From Halarchaeum grantii (GTDB lineage Archaea; Halobacteriota; Halobacteria; Halobacteriales; Halobacteriaceae), in NCBI RefSeq assembly GCF_014647455.2, contig NZ_BMPF01000001.1, forward strand, positions 930,001 through 994,000: a stretch of DNA of 64,000 bases, in the 5' to 3' direction. Numbering within the stretch: the stretch's first letter is position 1; each line of letters begins with the position of its first letter. This document shows, in pieces, positions 8,325 through 19,339 of the stretch. The notes under the pieces are model-generated. The model was not told the DNA's origin. It made no database searches and saw only the letters and a list, made by a program, of their open reading frames with translations. Both the position numbers and the translations under genes were made by a program.

Positions 8325-9527
8325 TCAAAACGACTGTCGCCGCGCGTCCGCGACCGCGCGCAGCGTCGGTCCGTGGCGCGCGAGGTCGTCCGCGAGGGCC
8401 GCGAGGTCGTCGGCGTCCGCGAACGCGTAGCAGCCGTCAACGTAGTCGAGCGCGGCGCGAATCCCGGGCGCGACCGGTCGCCACTGCGGGTCGGCGGCGA
8501 GCGGGTTCAGCCAGAGGACGCACCGGGCGCGCCCGGAGAGCCACGCCAACTCGTCGCGCAACCGGGACGTATCGCCGCGCTCGACGCCGTCGCTGACGAC
8601 GACGACGGTGTCGCGCCGACCGACGGCCGCCGAGCGCTCGTCGTGGAGCGTCGCGAGCGCGTCGCCGATGCGTGTGCCGCCGCCCCACTCGACGCCGCCG
8701 GCTTCGAGCGCGCGCCCGGCGGCTTCCGGGGAGTCGGCGTCGAACGCCGCGCTCACGTCGCGGAGCGCGGTGTCGAAGAAGAAGACCGGCGTGCGCCGCC
8801 AGCGAGCGCGGACCTCGCGACAGAACGCGAGCAGGGCGTCCCGGTCGAGCGCGTCGATGACGGAGCCGCTGACGTCGACGAGGACGACGCCGCGCGCGGC
8901 GCTGCGCTCGCGCTCGCGCTCCGGGAGGGAGAGCGGGACGCCGCCCCGACTCGCGTTCGCGCGGAGCGCGCGCCGGACGTCGGGTCGGCCGTCCCCGCCG
9001 GTCCAACGCCGGCCGGGAAGGGAGGCGACGGCGTCGGTGAGGGCCGCGACGGCGCGCGACACGTCCACCTCGCCGATACCGTCGAGGCTGACGCGCTCGC
9101 TCGCGCCGTCCGCGCTGTACTGGTCGCCCGCGTTCGCGCCGTCGCCGGTGCCGACGCCGCCCGCGAGGCCGTCCCCGGGCGCACCGCCGACCGAGGCGTC
9201 CACGTCGCTGACGGTCTGGCCGGGCGCGTCCGCCGCGCCCTCCGCGCTCGTGCCGAGCGTGGCGGTGTCATCGTCGCCGTACGCGGCGTCCGCCCCGCGG
9301 AGGCGCGCCCAGAACGTCTCGAAGCGCGCGTCGAGCGCCTCGACGTCCGCGGGGCGCGTGCAGAGCGTCGCTCGAAGCGCGGTACGAACCCCTGCCTTCT
9401 CGGGGTCGTCGAGCGCCGCGAGCGCGTCGGCGGCGGCGAGCGCGCCGTCAGCGGGGACGGCGACGCCCGCGTCGCGGAGGTCGGCGACGAGACGCACCAG
9501 TTCCGCCCGAACGTGGTCGGCGATCAC
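8325..9527 (-). CDS. VWA domain protein, CoxE-like partner of MoxR ATPase (400 aa)
   Basis: The C-terminal half is a von Willebrand A domain with an intact metal-ion-dependent adhesion site: DVSGS at 218-222, then GGTRIGDAL with the Thr, and VVVSDGVE with the Asp. The N-terminal 80 residues are helical; residues 85-145 form a Gly/Ala/Asp-rich linker. No membrane segment is seen. MoxR ATPases with cytoplasmic VWA partners act in maturation of metal centres or protein complexes (for example CoxD/CoxE in CO dehydrogenase), but no oxidase or dehydrogenase target lies nearby. The GTG start overlaps the stop of the upstream MoxR gene (GTGA), indicating coupled translation. Confidence 0.88.
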   Translation of the reverse strand: MIADHVRAELVRLVADLRDAGVAVPADGALAAADALAALDDPEKAGVRTALRATLCTRPADVEALDARFETFWARLRGADAAYGDDDTATLGTSAEGAADAPGQTVSDVDASVGGAPGDGLAGGVGTGDGANAGDQYSADGASERVSLDGIGEVDVSRAVAALTDAVASLPGRRWTGGDGRPDVRRALRANASRGGVPLSLPERERERSAARGVVLVDVSGSVIDALDRDALLAFCREVRARWRRTPVFFFDTALRDVSAAFDADSPEAAGRALEAGGVEWGGGTRIGDALATLHDERSAAVGRRDTVVVVSDGVERGDTSRLRDELAWLSGRARCVLWLNPLAADPQWRPVAPGIRAALDYVDGCYAFADADDLAALADDLARHGPTLRAVADARRQSF

Positions 9528-10420
9528 GTCCGGGAGCGGGCGTCCGCGAGGACGGCTTCGATGGCGTCCGCGTCGACCTGCTCGACGTCGTCGGCGTCCT
9601 TCAGGAGACAGCCGAGCGTCGCGCGCACGGCCTCGGCGTCGAGGCTATCGTAGTCGAGCGCGGCGAGCGCCTCCGCCCAGTCGAGCGTCTCCGCGACCCC
9701 CGGCGGCTTCCGAAGGGGACGCTCGCGCAGGGCGTTCGCGACGCCGCAGACGGTCGCCGCCGTCTCGTCGTCGAGCGCCGGGACCTTGCGCGCGACGATC
9801 TCGCGCTCGCGCTCGACGTCCGGCGCCTCGACGTGGCAGTAGAGACAGCGCCGCTTCAGGGCGTCCGAGAGCGCGCGCGTCCGGTTCGACGTGAGTATCA
9901 CGACGGGCGGGCGCGTCGCCGAGACGGTGCCGAGTTCCGGGATGGAGACCTGGAAGTCCGAGAGCACTTCGAGCAGGAGCGCCTCGAAGGCCTCGTCCGC
10001 GCGGTCCACTTCGTCGACGAGCAACACGGGCGGGCGCTCGCCGTCGTCCGCGCTCGCGATCGCCGCCAGCAGCGGGCGTTCGAGGAGGTACTCCTCGCTG
10101 AAGACGGAGGCGTCGCCCTCGACGCTCCGCTCGGCGCCCTCGACGGCGAGCAGTTGCTTCGTGTAGTTCCACTCGTAGAGCGCGCTCTCGGCGCTCAACC
10201 CCTCGTAGCACTGGAGGCGCACGAGGTCGGTGTCGAAGCCGGCCGCGAGCGTCTTCGCGAGCTCGGTCTTCCCCGCGCCGGGCGCGCCCTCGACGAGCAG
10301 CGGCTTCCCGAGTCTGAGCGCGAGGAGCGCGCTCGTCACGACGTCCTCGGAGGCGACGTAGTCCTGGTCGTCGAAGGCCGCGCGCACGTCGGCCTCCGTC
10401 ACGTCCGCGAAGGCAGTCAT
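9524..10420 (-). CDS. MoxR-family AAA+ ATPase (298 aa)
   Basis: AAA+ chaperone-like ATPase. Walker A is GAPGAGKT at 45-52, Walker B is PVLLVDEVDRAD near residue 130, sensor 1 is VVILTSNRTRAL near 175, followed by the arginine-finger-like KRRC. Insert blocks LQCYEGLSAESALYEWNY and ELGTVSA match MoxR proteins. These ATPases usually remodel a substrate together with the VWA protein encoded next; here that gene overlaps by four bases. The client is unknown. The ATG is at 10418-10420, just 45 bases from the SWIM gene stop. Confidence 0.92.
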   Translation of the reverse strand: MTAFADVTEADVRAAFDDQDYVASEDVVTSALLALRLGKPLLVEGAPGAGKTELAKTLAAGFDTDLVRLQCYEGLSAESALYEWNYTKQLLAVEGAERSVEGDASVFSEEYLLERPLLAAIASADDGERPPVLLVDEVDRADEAFEALLLEVLSDFQVSIPELGTVSATRPPVVILTSNRTRALSDALKRRCLYCHVEAPDVEREREIVARKVPALDDETAATVCGVANALRERPLRKPPGVAETLDWAEALAALDYDSLDAEAVRATLGCLLKDADDVEQVDADAIEAVLADARSRT

Positions 10421-10465
10421 CGCCCACCCCTAGACGCCGGACGGTGAAAGCCCCGACGCTCGCGC

Positions 10466-10855
10466 TCAGAGGAACTCCCGAACTTCCGAGTAGTACATGT
10501 CGTGGTGGTCGACGGCGCCGACGCGCTCGGCGATCTCCGTGGCGAGGACGTGCCAGCAGCGCTGGCTCGGGTCCTCGGAGTCGAGGTTGTACTGGCTGTC
10601 CCGGCACGTACAGCCGCCGTCCTCGACGACGTACTCGTCCTCGTGGCCGACGACGACGGTGAAGTCGTTGTACTGCTTCACGCGGCCCTCGCCGACGGCG
10701 TCGACGGCGCGCCGGCCCCGGTCGCCGTGGGCGGCGAGGAGGCGCGCGACGACGTCCGGCGTGAGTTCGCCCGCGTCCGCGAGCGCGTCTCGCCAGTCGC
10801 CGCGCTCGTCGGTCGTCCCGTCGGCGTCGCCGGCGTCGGCGTCGTCGGCCGTCAC
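10466..10855 (-). CDS. SWIM-type zinc-finger-like protein (129 aa)
   Basis: Small acidic protein with one recognisable feature: CTCRDSQYNL followed about 17 residues later by RCWH, the CxC...CxH ligand set of a SWIM zinc finger, which binds DNA or protein. The region before it (VKQYNDFTVVVGHEDEYVVEDG) is the usual beta-strand lead-in to a SWIM finger. The N-terminal 40 residues are disordered and rich in Asp and Ala. I take GTG at 10853-10855 as start; another GTG at 10904-10906 would add 17 less family-like residues and is possible. It is encoded upstream of, and on the same strand as, the MoxR-VWA pair. Confidence 0.72.
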   Translation of the reverse strand: MTADDADAGDADGTTDERGDWRDALADAGELTPDVVARLLAAHGDRGRRAVDAVGEGRVKQYNDFTVVVGHEDEYVVEDGGCTCRDSQYNLDSEDPSQRCWHVLATEIAERVGAVDHHDMYYSEVREFL

Positions 10856-10923
10856 TGCTCGCACGTATTCGACGGCCGGGTAAAGAGCGTGTGGTTCGCC
10901 GCGCACGGGTGCGTGTCGTGTCC

Positions 10924-10927
10924 TTTA
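10924..10927 (+). promoter_or_regulatory. TATA-like element of trm1
   Basis: CCTTTAGGG, 28 bases before the trm1 ATG in the 100-base divergent spacer, the only T-rich block there. Confidence 0.45.
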
Positions 10928-10955
10928 GGGTCGCGCCGCCCCGAGTGCGCCCATC

Positions 10956-12065
10956 ATGGAGGTCACGGAGGGCGCAGTGACGGTCGACGTCTCCGAGCAG
11001 TCCGGGGAGGCCATCGAGGACGCGGTGTTCTTCAACCCCGAGCAGGAACTCAACCGGGATCTGACGGTGGCGGCGCTGCGCGCCTACCGGGAGCGCGAAC
11101 CGCGCGCCGAGACGTACCTCGACGCGATGGCCGCCTCCGGCATTCGCGGTGTGCGCGCCGCGAACGACGGCTGGACGGCGACGCTCGTCGACCGCGACCC
11201 GGACGCCGTCGCGCTCGCGGAGGCGAACCTCGCGCGCAACGACTGCGAGGGCGACGTGCGCCACGACGACGCCAACGCCGTCCTCTGGGACCCACAGCGC
11301 GCCTTCGACGTCGTGGACCTCGACCCCTTCGGCACGCCCGCGCCCTTCCTCGACGCCGCGTTCGCGAACACGCGCGACCTCGTCTGCGTGACCGCGACCG
11401 ACACCGCGCCGCTCTGCGGGGCGCACCTCAAGTCCGGTATCCGGAAGTATCAGACCGTCCCCCGGAACACCGAGTACCACGCGGAGGTCGGCGTTCGCGT
11501 CCTCCTCTCCGCGATGGCGCGCTCGGCGGCGCGCTTCGACGTCGGCATCACGCCCGTCCTCACGCACGCGACGCGCCACTACGTCCGCACGTACGTCGAC
11601 CTCACGCACGCCGCGAGCGCCGCGAACGACGCCGTCGACGCGCTCGGGCACGTTCATCACTGCCCCGAGTGCCTCTGGCGCACCCACGAGTATGGCCTGC
11701 GCGCCGACCGCCCGGACGCCTGCCCGAACTGCGACGGCACGAACCTCCTCACCGCCGGCCCGCTCTGGCTCGAGGCCACCCGCGAGGACGCCTTCCTCGA
11801 GCGCGTCCGCGGGCAGTTGAGCGACGACATGGCGACGAAGGAGACCGCCGACGGCCTGCTCACCGACCTCCGAGAGGAGCTCGACACGCCGACGCACTAC
11901 GACCAGCACAAGCTCTACGGGCGCTGGGGCGAGCCCGCCGTGGGCATGGACGAGTTCCTCGGCGCGCTCCGCGACGCCGGCCACGCCGCCTCGCGGACCC
12001 ACTACGGCGGCACGACGTTCAAGACGGACGCGGACGTCGCCGAAATACGCGACGTCGCGCCCTGA
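10956..12065 (+). CDS. trm1: tRNA (guanine-26-N2)-dimethyltransferase Trm1 (369 aa)
   Basis: Uses S-adenosylmethionine to make N2,N2-dimethylguanosine at position 26 of tRNAs, at the hinge between D and anticodon stems. Family blocks: [15 protein letters not shown] near residue 24, [16 protein letters not shown] (SAM-binding motif I) near 53, [16 protein letters not shown] (motif IV) near 123, and VRTYVDL. A zinc-like cluster is formed by CPECLW and CPNCDG near 235-265. The C-terminus ([21 protein letters not shown]...SRTHYGG) is typical. Length is normal. Four bases after its stop begins the YihY gene, so the two are probably on one transcript. Confidence 0.96.
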   Translation: MEVTEGAVTVDVSEQSGEAIEDAVFFNPEQELNRDLTVAALRAYREREPRAETYLDAMAASGIRGVRAANDGWTATLVDRDPDAVALAEANLARNDCEGDVRHDDANAVLWDPQRAFDVVDLDPFGTPAPFLDAAFANTRDLVCVTATDTAPLCGAHLKSGIRKYQTVPRNTEYHAEVGVRVLLSAMARSAARFDVGITPVLTHATRHYVRTYVDLTHAASAANDAVDALGHVHHCPECLWRTHEYGLRADRPDACPNCDGTNLLTAGPLWLEATREDAFLERVRGQLSDDMATKETADGLLTDLREELDTPTHYDQHKLYGRWGEPAVGMDEFLGALRDAGHAASRTHYGGTTFKTDADVAEIRDVAP

Positions 12066-12068
12066 GGG

Positions 12069-13262
12069 ATGGAACGCCTCACCGACGCCGTCGCCGTCGC
12101 GCGCGCGGTCGTCGACCGGTCCAGCGACGCCGGCATCACCTTCCTCGCGGCCGCCGTCGCCTACTACGCCTTCGTCTCCCTCGTCCCGCTCCTCCTGCTC
12201 GCGCTCGCCGTCGGCACCGCGCTCGTCGGCGAGCGGGTCGCCGGCTACGTCGTCGGTACCACCGGCGCGTTCCTCACGCCCGCCGGCCAGCAGCTCGTCC
12301 GCGACGCCATCGCGGACGCCGCCGGCCGCAGCGGCGCCACCGTCGTCGGCGTCCTCGTGCTCTCGTGGTCCGCCCTCCGCGTCTTCCGAGGCCTCGACAT
12401 GGCGTTCTCGCGCGTCTACGGCCAGCCGGAGGCCGAGCCGCTCGCCCAGCAGCTCGGCGACGGCCTCGTCGTGCTCTGCGCGGTCGGCGTCGCCGTCTTC
12501 TGCGCCGCCGCCGTCGGCGTCGCCGTCCCCTACGCCTTCGGCGGCGCGCTCGGCGACGCCCTCGGCACCGTCGCGCTCGTCTGCGTGCTCGTCTGCGTCT
12601 TCCTCCCGCTCTACTACGTCTTCCCGGACGCCGACGTCGCCCCGGGAGAAGTGTGGCCGGGCGCCGCGTTCGCGGCCGTCGGGTGGACGCTCCTCGCGGA
12701 CGCCTTCCGCCTCTACACGACCTACATCGACGACTATCGCGTCTACGGCGTGCTCGGCGCCGCCGTCCTCCTCAGCACGTGGCTGTACGTCTCCGGGACT
12801 GTTATCATGGTCGGGGCGGTACTCAACGCCGTGCTCGCGGGACGAACAGACGAGACGGAGGCTGAACCGGACGGGAAGCGGGTCGAAACGGACGGCGGGC
12901 GCACCGAGCCGACGCCCGACGTCACGGAGCTCCAGCACCGCGTCGAGTCGCTCGAGCGCCAACTCGACGAGAAGACCCTCCACCGGGACGCCATCGAGGA
13001 CGACCTGAAGGGGTACGTCCGCTCGCGCGTTCGGCGCAACCACGCCCGCGGCTGGGGCCCCTATCTCGTGCTGCTCTACGGCACCGTGATGACGCTCGGC
13101 GCGTTCTACTGGCTCGAGAGCGACGGCCTCGCGATTCTCGCCATGGTCGTCGTCTGGCTCTCCACGCTCGGCCTCTACGTCCTCATGGTGCTCTTCGGCG
13201 CCGGGCTGAACGCCCTCGGCGTGCCCGGGAAGGCCGTGGGTTGGCTGCGCTCGAAGCAGTGA
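12069..13262 (+). CDS. YihY/BrkB-family membrane protein (397 aa)
   Basis: Polytopic membrane protein of the UPF0761/YihY family, function not established. The first 260 residues hold six hydrophobic segments, with the family hallmark AAVAYYAFVSLVPLLLLALAVG in the first one and FRLYTTYIDDYRVYGVLGAAVLLSTWLYVSGTVIMVGAVLNAVL near residue 220-262 (as consecutive blocks). A haloarchaeal extension follows: an acidic loop, a short coiled coil (ELQHRVESLERQLDEK) and two further transmembrane segments at the C-terminus. The stop overlaps the GTG of the PAP2 gene (GTGA). Co-transcription with a PAP2 phosphatase suggests a link to lipid or cell-envelope metabolism. Confidence 0.9.
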   Translation: MERLTDAVAVARAVVDRSSDAGITFLAAAVAYYAFVSLVPLLLLALAVGTALVGERVAGYVVGTTGAFLTPAGQQLVRDAIADAAGRSGATVVGVLVLSWSALRVFRGLDMAFSRVYGQPEAEPLAQQLGDGLVVLCAVGVAVFCAAAVGVAVPYAFGGALGDALGTVALVCVLVCVFLPLYYVFPDADVAPGEVWPGAAFAAVGWTLLADAFRLYTTYIDDYRVYGVLGAAVLLSTWLYVSGTVIMVGAVLNAVLAGRTDETEAEPDGKRVETDGGRTEPTPDVTELQHRVESLERQLDEKTLHRDAIEDDLKGYVRSRVRRNHARGWGPYLVLLYGTVMTLGAFYWLESDGLAILAMVVVWLSTLGLYVLMVLFGAGLNALGVPGKAVGWLRSKQ

Positions 13263-14086
13263 GAGGCGTCGGCGTCACGAGCGCGCTCACGGACGCGCTC
13301 CCGTCCGCGCTCGTGCCCGTCCTCGAACTCCTGACGCAACTCGGCGACGCGTGGTTCGTGATGGTCGCCGTCGCCACCGTCTACTGGGTCGGCCCCCGCT
13401 ACGGCCTCCTCAGCGCGCGCGACGCCACGCGCTACGCCGCCGTCGGCCTCGCCGCCTTCGGCGCCATCGTCGCGCTGAAAGGCGTCTTCGCGCTCCCGCG
13501 CCCGCCCGCCAGCGTCGCGCTCGTCCACACCGACGGCCACGGCTTCCCGAGCGGCCACGCGACCGCCGCCGCCGCACTCTACGGCGGCGCCGCCGCCCTC
13601 TTCGCGCGGCCGGCGCGACGGACGCGCTGGCTTCTCGCGGCCGGCTTCGTCGCCGTCGTCAGCGCCACCCGCCTCCTCCTCGGCGTCCACTACCTCGCCG
13701 ACGTGCTCGCGGGCGCGCTCGTCGGCGCGCTCGTCGTCGCGTGCGTGCTCGCGCTCACGCGTCGCCGCCATAGCCTCGGCTTCCTCTTCGCCGCCGCGCT
13801 CGGCGTCTGTGCGCTCGCCGCCGCCGGGCCGACGGTCGACGCGCTCGCCTCGGTCGGCATCACGCTCGGCGCGCTCTGTGGGTACGCGGTCGCGACGCGC
13901 TACGGGCGCGCGCGCGTCAGCGCACCGCTGGCGCTCTGCGGCCTCCTCGTCTTCGGCGGGTTCGGCATCGCCGCGCTGAAGGCGCCGCTGCCCGGATACG
14001 GCGTCGTAATAACGAGTATGGTGGCGGGCGCCGGCGTCCTCGCGCTCCCGGCGACCCGGTCGCTCAGTCAGAACTTCTCGAGGTAG
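13259..14086 (+). CDS. PAP2-superfamily membrane phosphatase (275 aa)
   Basis: Membrane phosphatase for lipid phosphates or isoprenyl pyrophosphates. The three catalytic motifs are present: K74-x6-R81-P, P-S-G-H at 97-100, and R138-x5-H144-x3-D148. They lie between hydrophobic helices (about seven in all), with the active site expected on the outer face. GTG at 13259 overlaps the YihY stop (GTGA) and is preferred; a TTG at 13241 would extend into YihY. The 3' end overlaps the convergent glnA 3' end by 19 bases. Substrate not predictable; C55/C60-type lipid carriers or phosphatidylglycerophosphate are candidates. Confidence 0.9.
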   Translation: MRGVGVTSALTDALPSALVPVLELLTQLGDAWFVMVAVATVYWVGPRYGLLSARDATRYAAVGLAAFGAIVALKGVFALPRPPASVALVHTDGHGFPSGHATAAAALYGGAAALFARPARRTRWLLAAGFVAVVSATRLLLGVHYLADVLAGALVGALVVACVLALTRRRHSLGFLFAAALGVCALAAAGPTVDALASVGITLGALCGYAVATRYGRARVSAPLALCGLLVFGGFGIAALKAPLPGYGVVITSMVAGAGVLALPATRSLSQNFSR

Positions 14087-15438
14087 CGCTCCTTCTCCCA
14101 GTCGGAGACCTGGATGCGGTAGCCGGTGTGCTCCTCGCGCTTGGCCTCGATGAACTTCTCGGTGATGTGCTCGCCGAGCGCGTTCTGGACGACGTCGTCC
14201 GCCTCGAGGGCGTCGACGGCCTCGCCGAGGTTCGCCGGGAGCGTCTCGATGCCGTACTCCTCGCGCTTGGCCTCGTCGAACTCGTAGATGTTCTCGCGCA
14301 CCGGGTCGGGCGCCTCAAGGCCCTGCTCGATGCCGTCAAGACCCGCGTGGATGAGCGCGGCGAACGCGAGGTACGGGTTACAGGACGGGTCCGGGAAGCG
14401 CGCCTCGATGCGGGAGGCGGCCGGGACGCGCGCGGCGGGCTTGCGGATGAGCGCGGAGCGGTTCCGGTCGGACCACGCGACGTAGACCGGGGCCTCGTAG
14501 CCGGGGACGAGGCGCTTGTAGGAGTTCACCGTCGGGTTCGAGACGGCCGTGATGGCGGGCGCGTGCTCGAGGATGCCCGCGAGGAACTGGTGGGCGGTCT
14601 CGGAGAGGTCGAACTCGTCGTCCTCGTCGTGGAAGGCGTTCTCGCCGTCCTCGAAGAGCGAGAAGTGCGTGTGCATCCCGGAGCCGTTGATCTCCGCGAT
14701 CGGCTTCGGCATGAACGTCGCGTGCAGGTCGTGCTCGGCGGCGATGGCCCGAACGACCGTGCGGAAGGTGCCGACGTTGTCGGCCGTCGTGAGCGCGTCG
14801 TCGTACTCGAAGTTGATCTCGTGCTGGGACTCCGCGACCTCGTGGTGGGAGGCCTCGATCTCGAAGCCCATCTCCTCGAGGCCCTTGATGATGTCGCGCC
14901 GGACGTCCGCCGCGAGGTCCTTCGGCGCGAGGTCGAAGTAGCCACCGACGTCGGAGAGTTCGGTCGTCGCGCGGCCCTCCTCGTCCTCCTCGAAGAGGAA
15001 GAACTCGGGTTCGGGGGCGGCGTTGACCTCGTAGCCCATCTCCTCGGCCCGATCGATCGCGTTCTTCAGGACGCGGCGCGGGTCGCCCTCGAAGGGCTCG
15101 CCCGTGGACGTGTTGATGACGTCACAGATGAGGCGGGCGGATGCGCCGTCTTCGCGCTTGCGCCACGGGAGAACGGAGAACGTCTCGGGGTCCGGCTTCA
15201 GGCGCATGTCGGACTCCTGAATGCGGACGAAACCCTCGATAGAGGAACCGTCGAAGTAGATACCGTCAGTGAACGCCTTCTCAGCCTGCTCGGCCGGCAC
15301 GGAGACGTTCTTCACGGTCCCCATAATGTCCGTGAACTGGAGTCGGAGGAAGTCGACGTTCTTCTCCTCGATCTCGTCCAGAACGTCCTGTTCCGTCTCG
15401 CTGAGGCCACCGTCTGCAGCGTAGTTGCCGTTCGTCAT
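14068..15438 (-). CDS. glnA: Glutamine synthetase type I (456 aa)
   Basis: ATP-dependent ligation of ammonia to glutamate, the main nitrogen entry point in haloarchaea. Beta-grasp N-domain with the [16 protein letters not shown] block, then [10 protein letters not shown], the metal/ATP-binding [12 protein letters not shown] (EAEFF-like) near residue 140, [12 protein letters not shown] near 250, the [10 protein letters not shown] segment, [20 protein letters not shown] near 318, and [20 protein letters not shown] near 350. Length is typical of short GSI-alpha. Divergent from lrp with 124 bases between starts, each with its own TATA-like box; an Lrp regulator next to glnA is a known haloarchaeal arrangement and suggests feedback control by nitrogen or amino-acid status. 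Confidence 0.97.
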   Translation of the reverse strand: MTNGNYAADGGLSETEQDVLDEIEEKNVDFLRLQFTDIMGTVKNVSVPAEQAEKAFTDGIYFDGSSIEGFVRIQESDMRLKPDPETFSVLPWRKREDGASARLICDVINTSTGEPFEGDPRRVLKNAIDRAEEMGYEVNAAPEPEFFLFEEDEEGRATTELSDVGGYFDLAPKDLAADVRRDIIKGLEEMGFEIEASHHEVAESQHEINFEYDDALTTADNVGTFRTVVRAIAAEHDLHATFMPKPIAEINGSGMHTHFSLFEDGENAFHDEDDEFDLSETAHQFLAGILEHAPAITAVSNPTVNSYKRLVPGYEAPVYVAWSDRNRSALIRKPAARVPAASRIEARFPDPSCNPYLAFAALIHAGLDGIEQGLEAPDPVRENIYEFDEAKREEYGIETLPANLGEAVDALEADDVVQNALGEHITEKFIEAKREEHTGYRIQVSDWEKERYLEKF

Positions 15439-15467
15439 TGGTTACGTCGTTCGATGCAAACGCACGG

Positions 15468-15476
15468 AATACTAAA
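15468..15476 (-). promoter_or_regulatory. TATA box of glnA
   Basis: Minus-strand TTTAGTATT, 30 bases upstream of the glnA ATG. It shares a 124-base divergent spacer with the lrp promoter, so an Lrp operator here could control both genes. Confidence 0.55.
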
Positions 15477-15527
15477 GCGGTTCCGGTCCTTGCAAATCTT
15501 TTCGCCACCCGGGGAAATGGACGTTCG

Positions 15528-15534
15528 TTAAATT
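15528..15534 (+). promoter_or_regulatory. TATA box of lrp
   Basis: TTAAATT in CGTTAAATTCTAATG, 29 bases before the lrp ATG; the flanking AT-rich stretch is the most AT-rich part of the spacer. Confidence 0.55.
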
Positions 15535-15562
15535 CTAATGCCCCGGACGCGTCTAGGACTGT

Positions 15563-16024
15563 ATGACCTACGAGAACCTCGACGCCGAGCTGATTAACGC
15601 GTTGCTGGGGGACGGGCGGGCGAGCCTGCGGAGCCTGGCGGAGGAGCTCGACGTGTCGGTGACGACGGTGTCGAACCACCTCTCCGACCTCGAAGACGAG
15701 GGCGTCATCAGGGGCTACACGCCGATCGTGGACTACGACAAGTTGGGGTACGACGTGACGGCGATCCTGCAGTTGAAGGTCGAAGGGGGCGCGCTCCCGG
15801 ACCTCACCGACCGGTTGCGCGCGCACAAGCAGATGGTGTCGGTCTACGAGGTGACCGGCGACTACGACGTCATCGCCGTCGGCAAGTTCACCGACACCGA
15901 TGACATGAATACCCTCATCAAGGAGTTGCTCGGCGACGCCGACATCAACGAGTCCGCCACCAGCGTCGTCCTCGACGCCGCTGTCGAAAACCAGCAGTTC
16001 CAACTCGACATCGACGGCGAGTAA
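15563..16024 (+). CDS. lrp: Lrp/AsnC-family transcriptional regulator (153 aa)
   Basis: Feast/famine regulator. N-terminal winged helix-turn-helix at about residues 5-55 ([30 protein letters not shown] in consecutive blocks), then the RAM/ACT-like ligand-binding domain containing [16 protein letters not shown] and a C-terminal helix. Such proteins form octameric discs and respond to amino acids. Divergent from glnA, it matches the Lrp encoded beside glnA in Halobacterium, where Lrp affects glnA expression (established for that species; inferred here). The ATG at 15563 is 29 bases downstream of its TATA box. GC at codon position 3 is slightly lower in the first 200 bases than in neighbours. 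Confidence 0.93.
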   Translation: MTYENLDAELINALLGDGRASLRSLAEELDVSVTTVSNHLSDLEDEGVIRGYTPIVDYDKLGYDVTAILQLKVEGGALPDLTDRLRAHKQMVSVYEVTGDYDVIAVGKFTDTDDMNTLIKELLGDADINESATSVVLDAAVENQQFQLDIDGE

Positions 16025-16166
16025 CTCCCCCGCCGTTCTGCGGTTTCAGCGCGACGCGTAGGTACGACTGTGCGCGGAGCGGCAAAGAAGAACGGATGGG
16101 CCGAACGGTCGGCGGGCGATACGCGAGCGACTCGGGGGCGAAACGCGGCTTCTTCGGAAGCCGGAG

Positions 16167-17834
<1,668 letters not shown>

Positions 17835-17860
17835 CGTCACCGCAAGGATTGTTTGTCCTT

Positions 17861-17872
17861 CTATATAAAACT
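17861..17872 (-). promoter_or_regulatory. Strong TATA box of the thermosome gene
   Basis: Minus-strand AGTTTTATATAG, 27 bases upstream of the ATG, the best TATA match in the window, preceded by an A-rich BRE-like stretch (CAGAAAG). Haloarchaeal chaperonin genes are heat-shock induced through promoters of this layout (known for Haloferax cct1; inferred here). Confidence 0.7.
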
Positions 17873-18080
17873 TTCTGCAACTGGTTCCCCGGACGGCCGC
17901 GAGAGGGGCTGAGAACCGAGTATCGTGATAGTCGTTACCGTGGGTCGTGGCGTTCGGACCCGGCTTCGCGCTCGGGGGACCGCCGCGAGGCCGGACGACG
18001 GCGAGAGCCGCGCGAACGACGGAGCGCCGCGAGGCCGACGGACGCGAAGGCTTTTTTCGCTGCCCGTCGGCGACGGACGT

Positions 18081-18350
18081 ATGGGAACACGAACGCTCGC
18101 CGAGAGCGCCGACTCCCGAACCGGTCTCGCCGCCGCCCTCGTGTCCCGGCTCGTCGCGGGCGCGCTCGGCTGGCTCCTGATCGGGGCCGGTGTGCTCGGC
18201 GTCGGATACACCCTCGTTCGCGCGCTCGGACCCGCACCCCAGAGCGCGGTCGGAAGCACACTCGCGCTCGCGGCGTCGCTCGCCGCCGTCGCGGTCGGCG
18301 TCTACGGCCACCCCGGCTTCCGCGAGCGACTCCGCGCCCGCCGCGACTGA
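18081..18350 (+). CDS. Small two-helix membrane protein, unknown (89 aa)
   Basis: Not recognised. The product has two hydrophobic segments (about 20-46 and 55-73) flanked by charged ends; the C-terminus is Arg-rich (RERLRARRD), so it probably faces the cytoplasm. The ATG at 18081 lies 24 bases after a T6 run at 18052-18057, the expected place for the core promoter of a leaderless gene. Forty-three bases separate it from the downstream GIDE-domain gene, on the same strand. The upstream 246-base spacer to the thermosome start (17835-18080) holds only the two promoters. Confidence 0.7.
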   Translation: MGTRTLAESADSRTGLAAALVSRLVAGALGWLLIGAGVLGVGYTLVRALGPAPQSAVGSTLALAASLAAVAVGVYGHPGFRERLRARRD

Positions 18351-18393
18351 CCGGTCCCCTACATTTAACGCCCGCGTGCGTCAACTCCGACTC

Positions 18394-19266
18394 ATGTCCG
18401 CCCTCCCCGTCTCCGTCGGCATCGCCCTCCTCGCCGTCGCCGCGTTCGCCGGCGTCTACGGTCGCCGCCAGCACCGCCGGAGCGCGCTCGTCCGGGCCAC
18501 CGAGACGACCGACGTCCGAGACGTCCGCGAGGAAGGCCGCATCGAGTTGCGGGGCACCGTCCGCGCCGCCGAGCCGTTCGACTCCCCGATTCGCGGCCAC
18601 CCGGCCGCCCTCGCCGCATGGGAGGTCGAGGAGTGGGACGAGCGCGGCAACTCCGAGATGTGGGAGACGCGCGCCGAAGGCGTCTACGCGACGCCGTTCG
18701 CCCTCGACGACGGCACCGGCCGCGTCACCGTCGACGTCGGCGACCACGTCAGCGACGTCTCCTCGGGCACCGGCATCCACGAGATACAGGTCGGGCCAAT
18801 CGACGTCGACCGCCTCACCGACGTCGGCGTCTCCGCCGACGACGTTCTCGCCGTCCTCGACGAGTTCGCCGTCGGCGTCAGCGTCCCCCCGGACGCCGAC
18901 CCGCCCGAGCGCATCGCCGATTTCGTCCGGGGCGAAGCCGGGCTCGCGGGGCAGAGCGACTCCGTCACGAACGTCCTCGATTTCGGGACGGCGCACGGCG
19001 AACGCCGCTACTACGAGGGGGTCCTCGCGCCCGGCGACGACGTCTACGTCCTCGGGCACGCACGCGCCACCGAGGGCGCCACGCACCCGCTCAAGCCCGA
19101 GGGCGTCGTCGTCACCCCGGTCGAGGGCGAGACGTTCATCGTCTCCGACCGGCCCGAGTCCGAGCTCGTCGATGCGTTCGGGGCCTACCGATACGCGTAC
19201 GCCGGCGCCGCGCTCGCCGCCGCCGTCGGGGTCGGCGTGCTCGCGGTCGGCCTCGGCGTCGTCTAG
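18394..19266 (+). CDS. GIDE-domain membrane protein (290 aa)
   Basis: The layout is one N-terminal transmembrane segment (about 5-23), a soluble domain, and a hydrophobic pair at the C-terminus (about 265-290). The soluble part contains the GIDE pattern: RIELRGTVRAAEPFDSP near residue 47, a WEVEEW stretch, FALDDGTGRVTVDVG near 105, YYEGVLAPGDDVYVLGHA near 205, and FIVSDRPESEL. GIDE domains occur in the mitochondrial E3 ligase MUL1 and in many archaeal membrane proteins of unknown role; there is no RING finger here, so ligase activity is not implied. ATG at 18394 has TTTAA about 28 bases upstream. Confidence 0.8.
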   Translation: MSALPVSVGIALLAVAAFAGVYGRRQHRRSALVRATETTDVRDVREEGRIELRGTVRAAEPFDSPIRGHPAALAAWEVEEWDERGNSEMWETRAEGVYATPFALDDGTGRVTVDVGDHVSDVSSGTGIHEIQVGPIDVDRLTDVGVSADDVLAVLDEFAVGVSVPPDADPPERIADFVRGEAGLAGQSDSVTNVLDFGTAHGERRYYEGVLAPGDDVYVLGHARATEGATHPLKPEGVVVTPVEGETFIVSDRPESELVDAFGAYRYAYAGAALAAAVGVGVLAVGLGVV

Positions 19267-19339
19267 GCCGGTGCGCGTTCGCGTCCGGTCACCGAACGGG
19301 CGGACGCGGCGCTCGTCGGCGGGAAATCCAGAGAGAAGA

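Noticed and set aside
10502-12865. 787-codon plus-strand frame over trm1
   Set aside because: Arg/Pro-rich shadow frame; trm1 and YihY in the correct frames have clear motifs.
9645-13043. 1132-codon minus-strand open frame
   Set aside because: Low-complexity Arg/Gly/Asp composition, antisense to trm1, YihY and in another frame of MoxR; a shadow of GC-rich codons.
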